Notes under the pieces: generated by a model
The model's database searches: none
What the model was told of the DNA's origin: nothing
What the model saw: the letters and a program-made list of their open reading frames with translations, nothing else
From: Nitrospirota bacterium
GTDB lineage: Bacteria; Nitrospinota; Nitrospinia; Nitrospinales; VA-1
NCBI GenBank assembly: GCA_003235465.1
Contig: QJWD01000292.1
Location: forward strand, 1 to 13,197
DNA: 13,197 nt
Direction: 5' to 3'
Translations under genes and position numbers: made by a program
Shown: one piece after another, positions 8,956 to 13,197 of the stretch
Layout of the letters: each line of letters begins with the position of its first letter
Position numbering within the stretch: the first letter of the stretch is position 1

Positions 8956-9150
8956 GACACTTCCCCGTTCGTGCCGGATAAAAACCATTTTTTGAACCTG
9001 TCAAGGACAGGTGGGGTATCCGTATACTGCTTTAGGCTTCCTTCTTGATGAAGGCCTGCACACCACAGCGGATTCATCAACCCCGTTCACAAAATGTTGG
9101 CTCAAAAAATCCGATTTTTATTCGAACACAACAGGGAAGTGGGACTTCCC
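8956..9150 (-). ncRNA. ssrS: 6S RNA
   Basis: 6S RNA binds the sigma70 RNA polymerase holoenzyme and mimics an open promoter. Position and sequence both support the call. It lies between zapA and ygfA, the classic location. On the minus strand TTGAGCCAACATTTTG matches the 5' central-bubble block of the E. coli RNA (UGAGCCGAUAUUU). ATCCGCTGTGGTGTGCAGGC then matches the UCCGCGGUUGGUGAGC region. An apical hairpin CCTTC/GAAGG is followed by AAGCCTAAA (9031-9039), and a 3' hairpin ACCTGTC/GACAGGT (8996-9012) corresponds to the conserved CCUUGAACC/GGUUCAAGG arm. The ends pair: CACTTCCC (9134-9141) with GGGAAGTG (8958-8965), then GTTCG with CGAAC, TCGGAT with ATCCGG, and TTTTTTGA with TCAAAAAA. The distance between the terminal helix ends is 184 bases, the E. 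coli length. Exact mature ends are uncertain by several bases. Confidence 0.92.
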
Positions 9151-9162
9151 TTTTTCAAGCTC

Positions 9163-9191
9163 ATCGTAGCATAAAGCCCTTGCGCTCTCAA
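9163..9191 (-). promoter_or_regulatory. Sigma70-type promoter of the 6S RNA
   Basis: The -35 TTGAGA (9186-9191) and -10 TACGAT (9163-9168) are separated by 17 bp, with an extended -10 TG one base before the hexamer. The -35 box includes the zapA stop codon TGA. The predicted start is near 9155-9156, about 5 to 15 bases upstream of the paired 6S 5' end. 6S can therefore be transcribed independently of the zapA message. Confidence 0.7.
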
Positions 9192-9508
9192 GCGGATTCA
9201 GCCCCGCCCAGACGCCGGGCTTTAATGTTTTCAAGCTTTTTTTCGATCACCGCCGAGAGGCTCTCGATGCGCTGTTCCACCTCGCCCATGGCGCTCACGC
9301 CCTCTTTTTTCATGTCGAGGAGTTCGTGGGCGATGTTGAGGCCGGCGAGCACGGCGAGATCCATGGTGGAGGTCTTGCCGCGCGAGCCGGAAAGCTCGCT
9401 CATCTTGCCATCGACATAAGCGGCCACCTCGCTTGGCGGCACCGCGAAAGAATCGCTGCGCAGGTTGTAGGTCCTGCCGTAGATTTTGACCGGAACGCTG
9501 GTGCTCAT
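9188..9508 (-). CDS. zapA: Cell division protein ZapA
   Basis: ZapA binds and bundles FtsZ filaments at the division ring. The 106-residue protein has the family pattern. VPVKIYGRTYNLRSD (6-20) forms the N-terminal strand region, AAYVDGKMSEL (29-39) follows, and DLAVLAGLNIAHELLDMKK (50-68) is the hallmark helix. The C-terminal part (about 70-98) is a coiled coil used for dimer and tetramer assembly. Its ATG overlaps the stop of the preceding coiled-coil gene as ATGA, showing tight translational coupling. Its own stop overlaps the -35 box of the 6S promoter. The start is unambiguous. Confidence 0.93.
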   Translation of the reverse strand: MSTSVPVKIYGRTYNLRSDSFAVPPSEVAAYVDGKMSELSGSRGKTSTMDLAVLAGLNIAHELLDMKKEGVSAMGEVEQRIESLSAVIEKKLENIKARRLGGAESA

Positions 9509-9783
9509 GGGATGTCCATTTTTTCGAGGTTGTCGAGAAGGCCCTGCACCTTGATGCGCAGCATGCCCTGGCTCTTTTCCAGCTTGCGGTGGGATGCTTC
9601 GAGGGTTTTTAAGGCGGCAAGCTTTTCCGAAAGCGCCCGGTTTTCGGCGCGCGCCTTCCCGCCCTCGCCCTCCAGCGTGGCGATCTGGCCATGAAGGCCG
9701 CTGTTTTCCGCCTCGAGGCGATCCATCTCGGCGATCAACTCGCCCACCAACCGCTCCAGATTTTCGATCTTTTCCCTAGGCAT
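9505..9783 (-). CDS. zapB: ZapB-like coiled-coil cell division protein
   Basis: A 92-residue protein that is almost wholly predicted coiled coil: LERLVGELIAEMDRLEAENS at about 9-28, then repeating heptads through residue 88 with only brief glycine breaks near 38-42. It has no signal peptide, no membrane segment and no cysteine. ZapB is a small coiled-coil protein that joins ZapA to link the Z ring with other division components. Short coiled-coil sequences carry little family-specific information, so the name rests mainly on size, composition and the four-base overlap with zapA. An AGGA seven to eight bases before the ATG supports the start. It begins 54 bp after pheT. Another small coiled-coil protein co-transcribed with zapA remains possible. 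Confidence 0.7.
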   Translation of the reverse strand: MPREKIENLERLVGELIAEMDRLEAENSGLHGQIATLEGEGGKARAENRALSEKLAALKTLEASHRKLEKSQGMLRIKVQGLLDNLEKMDIP

Positions 9784-9837
9784 GGCGGAATCCTAACACC
9801 CGCTTGGAAGGCTGTCAATCGCGGGGTGCGGTGCGCT

Positions 9838-11940
9838 TCACTCCCTCAGGCCCGCCCCCAGCCTGTCGGCCAGCGCGCCGACGATGGCGTCGAACAACGG
9901 GTTCACCTCCTGGTCCGACAGCGTCTTGTCAGGGGATTGAAAAACAAGGGAATAAGTCAGGCTCTTCTTGCCGGGGCCGATCTTCTTGCCCTCGAACCGG
10001 TCGTACAGGTCGACCCTTTGAAGGAGCGGCTGGCCGGTCTCGAAAATGAGATCCGCCACCTTGCCCGCCGGCACCGCCTTGTCGACGAGCAGCGAAATGT
10101 CGCGATAGGTTTCGGGGTATTTGGCGATGGGGGAAAAACGGATCGGCCCCGGCAGCGCCGACACCAGGGAATCGAAATCGAGCTCGAACACGTAACAGGC
10201 CTCGCCCAGGTTCCACGGCCCGGCTTCATCCTGAGCCAGTTCGCCCAGGTAACCGGCATCGCGCCCGCCAATCAACAGGCTCACCGCGCGCTCCGGGTTC
10301 AGGAACGGCCGCTTTGCGGGGCCTATCTCAAGCGTCACGCCGAGGCCCCCGGTCACCGTTTCCAGCGCCCCTTTAAGATCATAGAAATCGTATTGCCCGC
10401 CCGTCGCCTTCCAGATGCTGTTTTCATATTTTCCCACCGCAAGCCCGGCGAGCGCCGTTTTCTCCTCCACCGCCTGGCCCGCGGCGCGCAGAAACACCGG
10501 CCCCAGTTCGAAAATCTTGACCGGCTTTCGCCCCTTGCTGACATTGCGCTCCGCCGATTTGAGCAGCCCCGGCAACAGGCTCGTGCGCATGGTGCGCCAC
10601 TCGTTCGAGAGCGGGTTGGCGAGGCTGATGGGCTCGAGGTCCTTTAGCAAAAAGGCGCTCTTGAACGCCTCGGCCAGCGCCTGGTCGATGAAGCTGTAGT
10701 TGATCGCCTCAGCGTAGCCGTGCCGCGCGATCAGCTCGCGCGCCTTTTTCGCCTGCGCCTGATGCGGCGGCACCGGCACCGGCAGCACCTCGGCGTGCGG
10801 CGCCGCCACCGCCACCCGGTCGAAACCGTGCAGGCGGGCGATCTCCTCGATCAGGTCGATCTCGCGGTTAAGATCGGGGCGAAAGCCCGGCACGCTCACC
10901 TCGAACGGATCGTCGCCCGGCGCGATCGCCAGACCCAGCCGGCCGAGGTAGCCCGCCACCTCCCAGGCGCCGAGGCAGGAGCCCAGGATCTGGTTGACGC
11001 GGTCGAGGCGCAGGGTGATGGTCTGCGGCTGGCGCGGTTCGGGGTAAACGTCGATTCGGCCTTTAAGGATGTCGCCGCCGGCCAGTTCGCGGATCAGCAG
11101 CGCCGCCCGCGCCTGCGCCCGGGTTACCGCATCGATGTCGATGCCGCGTTCGAAGCGGTACGACGAATCGCTGCGCAGGTTGTATTTCTTCGAGCTGCGG
11201 CGCACCGATACAGGAGCAAAGCAGGCGCTCTCCAGCACGATGTGGCGGGTGGACGCGGTCACCTGGCTGTTGGCGCCGCCCATGATGCCCGCCAGCGCCA
11301 CCGGCTTCTCGGCATCGGCGATGACCAGGGCGTCGTCCTCGAGCTTCAGTTCGCTGCCGTCGAGGGCGCTGAAGGCCTCACCCGGGCGCGCCCGGCGCAC
11401 CACGATGCGCCCCCCTGCGAGCAGGTCGCGGTCGAAGGCGTGCAGCGGCTGGCCGGTTTCGAACAGCACGAAATTGGTGATGTCGACGATGTTGTTGATC
11501 GGCCTCAGCCCGACGGCGATGAGCCTGTCGGCCAGCCATTTGGGCGACGGGCCGGGGGAGACGTTTTCGATCACCAGCCCCGCGTAACGCGGGCAGAGAG
11601 CGGGTTCCAGGACGTCGACCGCGAACTTGCCGTCGACCGCGAACTTGCCGTCGACCGCGCCCGGGCCCCAGGCTTTCTCCAGCTCGCCCTCCACCTCGGG
11701 CGGACGAAAATCCTTGTCGAGAAACGCCGCCACCTCGCGCGCCACGCCCAGGTGGCTCAGACAGTAACCCCGGTTGGGGGTGACGTTCAGCTCCATCACC
11801 TCGGTTTTCGTCCCATCGGGGAGGGCGATGTTTTCCAGGCTCTCCACCTCCAATCCGCCGAGCGACAGGATATCGCCCAGCGCCTCGGTGGGGATGTGTA
11901 TATCGACGTACTCTTTCAGCCAATCCACTTGAATCCGCAT
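9838..11940 (-). CDS. pheT: Phenylalanyl-tRNA synthetase beta subunit, short form lacking the OB-fold (B2) domain
   Basis: Beta subunit of the alpha2-beta2 enzyme that charges tRNA-Phe. It supports the tRNA and edits mischarged tyrosine. It has 700 residues against about 795 in E. coli. The N-terminal GLEVESLENI (29-38) runs almost directly into MELNVTPNRGYCLS (49-62). The EMAPII-like OB-fold tRNA-binding domain of about 110 residues normally found between them is absent, with no frameshift visible. The rest is canonical: the B3/B4 editing region (LCPRYAGLVIENV at 115-127, GLRPINNIVDITNFVLFETG at 144-163, GIMGG at 218-222), B5 (about 300-385), the catalytic-like core (about 395-595), and the C-terminal FDX-ACB anticodon-binding domain (about 605-700, KYPETYRDISLLVD). 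A GAGG eight bases before the ATG supports the start. pheS is not upstream, where rnr diverges, nor immediately downstream. Confidence 0.95.
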   Translation of the reverse strand: MRIQVDWLKEYVDIHIPTEALGDILSLGGLEVESLENIALPDGTKTEVMELNVTPNRGYCLSHLGVAREVAAFLDKDFRPPEVEGELEKAWGPGAVDGKFAVDGKFAVDVLEPALCPRYAGLVIENVSPGPSPKWLADRLIAVGLRPINNIVDITNFVLFETGQPLHAFDRDLLAGGRIVVRRARPGEAFSALDGSELKLEDDALVIADAEKPVALAGIMGGANSQVTASTRHIVLESACFAPVSVRRSSKKYNLRSDSSYRFERGIDIDAVTRAQARAALLIRELAGGDILKGRIDVYPEPRQPQTITLRLDRVNQILGSCLGAWEVAGYLGRLGLAIAPGDDPFEVSVPGFRPDLNREIDLIEEIARLHGFDRVAVAAPHAEVLPVPVPPHQAQAKKARELIARHGYAEAINYSFIDQALAEAFKSAFLLKDLEPISLANPLSNEWRTMRTSLLPGLLKSAERNVSKGRKPVKIFELGPVFLRAAGQAVEEKTALAGLAVGKYENSIWKATGGQYDFYDLKGALETVTGGLGVTLEIGPAKRPFLNPERAVSLLIGGRDAGYLGELAQDEAGPWNLGEACYVFELDFDSLVSALPGPIRFSPIAKYPETYRDISLLVDKAVPAGKVADLIFETGQPLLQRVDLYDRFEGKKIGPGKKSLTYSLVFQSPDKTLSDQEVNPLFDAIVGALADRLGAGLRE
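11613..11659 (-). repeat. Tandem 18-bp repeat inside pheT
   Basis: An 18-bp unit (plus-strand cgtcgaccgcgaacttgc) occurs twice exactly at 11613-11630 and 11631-11648, then for 11 more bases. Because 18 is a multiple of three the frame is kept. The repeated peptide is AVDGKF, seen at residues 95-106 of PheT, just before the conserved LCPRYAG segment. It is probably a recent slippage duplication in a linker. Confidence 0.9.
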
Positions 11941-11970
11941 TCAGCATCCTCTACGTTCGCGAAAAAACTG

Positions 11971-12004
11971 CCGCGATTATAAGATAATCGCGGCGTGAAA
12001 GCAA
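11971..12004 (-). promoter_or_regulatory. pheT promoter within a perfect 10-bp inverted repeat
   Basis: The inverted repeat ccgcgattat-aag-ataatcgcgg occupies 11971-11993 with no mismatch. Its left arm contains, on the minus strand, a perfect -10 TATAAT (11976-11981). A -35 TTGCTT (11999-12004) lies 17 bp upstream. The predicted start is near 11969, giving a leader of about 28 bases with an AGAGG ribosome site before the pheT ATG. The palindrome could be an operator for a dimeric regulator. Alternatively, with CAGTTTTTT following on the minus strand, it could act as an intrinsic terminator for transcripts entering from rnr's antisense side. Confidence 0.55.
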
Positions 12005-12028
12005 AACGCAGGCCCCTGCCCTTCCCTA

Positions 12029-12057
12029 TTGAACGGCGGCGGGTTTTCCGCTATAAC
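12029..12057 (+). promoter_or_regulatory. Candidate rnr promoter
   Basis: TTGAAC (12029-12034) and TATAAC (12052-12057) are spaced by 17 bp and match the sigma70 consensus at four and five of six positions. Transcription would start near 12064, about 25 bases before the rnr ATG. Confidence 0.55.
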
Positions 12058-12088
12058 CGCATTTTCGACCCTCCGAACCCACAGGCCC

Positions 12089-13197
12089 ATGAAACTCACC
12101 GACGACGCCGTCCTGAAAACCAACCGGCCGCTGAAAATGTCGGAGCTGATGAAGGCGCTGGCCATCCCCGAGCCCAGGCGGCGCGAGTTCCGCGCCCTGC
12201 TCAAATCCCTCGCGGAGGAGGGGCGGCTGGTCAAGCTGCGCGGGGGCCGCTACGGTGTGCCGGACGAGATGAACCTGGTCTCCGGCATCCTCACCACCCA
12301 CCCTTCGGGCTTCGGCTTCGTCGCGGGCGACCAGCCCGGCGAGGAGCCCGACGTGTACATCGGCAAGACGCGCATGGAAGACGCTATGCACGGCGACCGG
12401 GTGACGGTGCGCATCGAATCGTACAGCAAAGGGCCGGACAAACCCGAGGGCCGCGTGATCCGCGTTCTCAAGCGCAACACCCTCTCCCTCGTCGGCACCT
12501 ACGAGCCGTTCAAGCGCGGCGGCTGGGTGGTGCCGCTCGACGAGAAATACCTGCACGACATCTTCATCGCCCCCGAGGACAAGGGCGGCGCGAAGGCCGG
12601 CCAAGTCGTCGTGGTGACCATCGACAGCTACCCGGCGCGCCACCAGCCGCCGACGGGAAGGGTGACCGAGGTCCTCGGCGACCAGTCCGACCCCGAGGTG
12701 GAGGTGCGTTCCATTTTGCGCAAGCACGGCGTGGCGGATGAGTTTCCGCCGCGCGTCATGCAGGCGGCGAAACGCGCGGCGGGAGAGCTCGACAACCGAG
12801 AGGAAGAAGACCGCGAGGACATCTCCGGCGAACTCCTCTTCACCATCGACCCCGCGCGGGCGAAGGATTTCGACGACGCCGTCTCCATCGAGGAACTTGC
12901 GAGCGGCGGCTTCCGGCTCGGCGTGCACATCGCCGATGTCAGCCATTTCGTGCCCGAAGGCTCCCCCCTCGACCGCGAGGCCTTCCTGCGCGGCACCAGC
13001 GTGTACTACGCCGACGGCGTGGTGCCGATGCTGCCCTTCCCGCTGTCCAACGAGGCGTGCAGCCTGAAGCCCGGCGTCAAGCGCCTGGCGATGAGTGTCC
13101 GCATCGAGTTCGACGGCGAGGGCAAGGCGCTTAACTGGCGCTTCTTCCCGTCCCTCATCGAGAGCAAGCACCGGTTCACCTACAACGAGGCGTGGGC
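12089..13197 (+). CDS. rnr: Ribonuclease R, N-terminal part (runs off the window)
   Basis: RNase R is a processive 3'-5' exoribonuclease that degrades structured RNA. The first 369 codons are present with no stop, and the C-terminal half of the RNB domain and the S1 domain lie beyond the window. An N-terminal winged-helix region (about 1-60, PLKMSELMKALAIPEPRRRE and GRLVKLRGGRYGVP) is followed by cold-shock domains (GILTTHPSGFGFVAG at about 65-79; the second at about 135-215). The RNB nuclease domain then follows with FTIDPARAKDFDDAVSI. Its four metal-binding aspartates fall at 254, 260, 262 and 263 with family spacing. The usual fourth residue of DPxDAKDFDDA is Arg here instead of Asp. VVPMLPFPLSNEACSL also matches the family. 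The ATG has only a weak CAGG nearby. It is divergent from pheT. RNase II is less likely given the winged-helix N-terminus. Confidence 0.95.
   Translation, partial: MKLTDDAVLKTNRPLKMSELMKALAIPEPRRREFRALLKSLAEEGRLVKLRGGRYGVPDEMNLVSGILTTHPSGFGFVAGDQPGEEPDVYIGKTRMEDAMHGDRVTVRIESYSKGPDKPEGRVIRVLKRNTLSLVGTYEPFKRGGWVVPLDEKYLHDIFIAPEDKGGAKAGQVVVVTIDSYPARHQPPTGRVTEVLGDQSDPEVEVRSILRKHGVADEFPPRVMQAAKRAAGELDNREEEDREDISGELLFTIDPARAKDFDDAVSIEELASGGFRLGVHIADVSHFVPEGSPLDREAFLRGTSVYYADGVVPMLPFPLSNEACSLKPGVKRLAMSVRIEFDGEGKALNWRFFPSLIESKHRFTYNEAW

Noticed and set aside
9134..9155. Plus-strand intrinsic terminator (hairpin plus T5)
   Set aside because: No plus-strand gene lies upstream to need it; the symmetry is better explained by the 6S 5' arm. 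It is kept only as a finding.
12026..13171. Minus-strand 381-codon open frame
   Set aside because: It lies fully antisense to rnr, which has strong domain evidence; long antisense frames are common in GC-rich DNA.

Overview
This window is almost entirely core-genome housekeeping sequence from a high-GC Gram-negative bacterium. The outer membrane is indicated by lpxD (lipid A synthesis) and by LolC/LolD (lipoprotein export). The order pheT–zapB–zapA–6S RNA–ygfA–rny–lysS–lolC–lolD–lpxD resembles what I remember from deltaproteobacteria sensu lato and related phyla such as Nitrospinota. The sequence alone does not fix the taxon, so I hold that placement loosely.

Layout: from about 11.97 kb down to position 1 everything is on the minus strand. 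First comes a translation and division block: pheT, a ZapB-like coiled-coil gene and zapA, the last two overlapping by ATGA. A roughly 0.7 kb non-coding stretch follows (8477-9187). It holds a convincing 6S RNA with its own promoter, a second structured and unidentified element ending in a T7 run, and a long leader in front of ygfA. Then come ygfA (5-formyl-THF cyclo-ligase), rny (RNase Y), lysS, lolC, lolD, lpxD, an exported leucine-rich-repeat protein of unknown role, and the first 115 codons of accA, which runs off the window. At the right end rnr (RNase R) is divergent on the plus strand and also runs off the window. A 150 bp intergenic region with two promoters and a perfect 10-bp palindrome separates rnr from pheT.

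How the genes work together: the left half is an envelope-building set (fatty-acid initiation by AccA, lipid A acylation by LpxD, lipoprotein release by LolCD). The right half is information processing: two aminoacyl-tRNA synthetases, two RNases of different classes, 6S RNA and Z-ring accessory proteins. Four features are more than routine: a PheT that lacks the whole N-terminal OB-fold tRNA-binding domain and has no adjacent pheS; the unexplained structured RNA beside 6S; a 6S leader able to form a competing hairpin; and the LRR gene inserted between lpxD and accA. I saw no mobile element, CRISPR array, tRNA, rRNA or defence system. Three genes (accA, rnr and the true ygfA reading frame) depend on GTG starts or window-edge truncation and are easy to miss.
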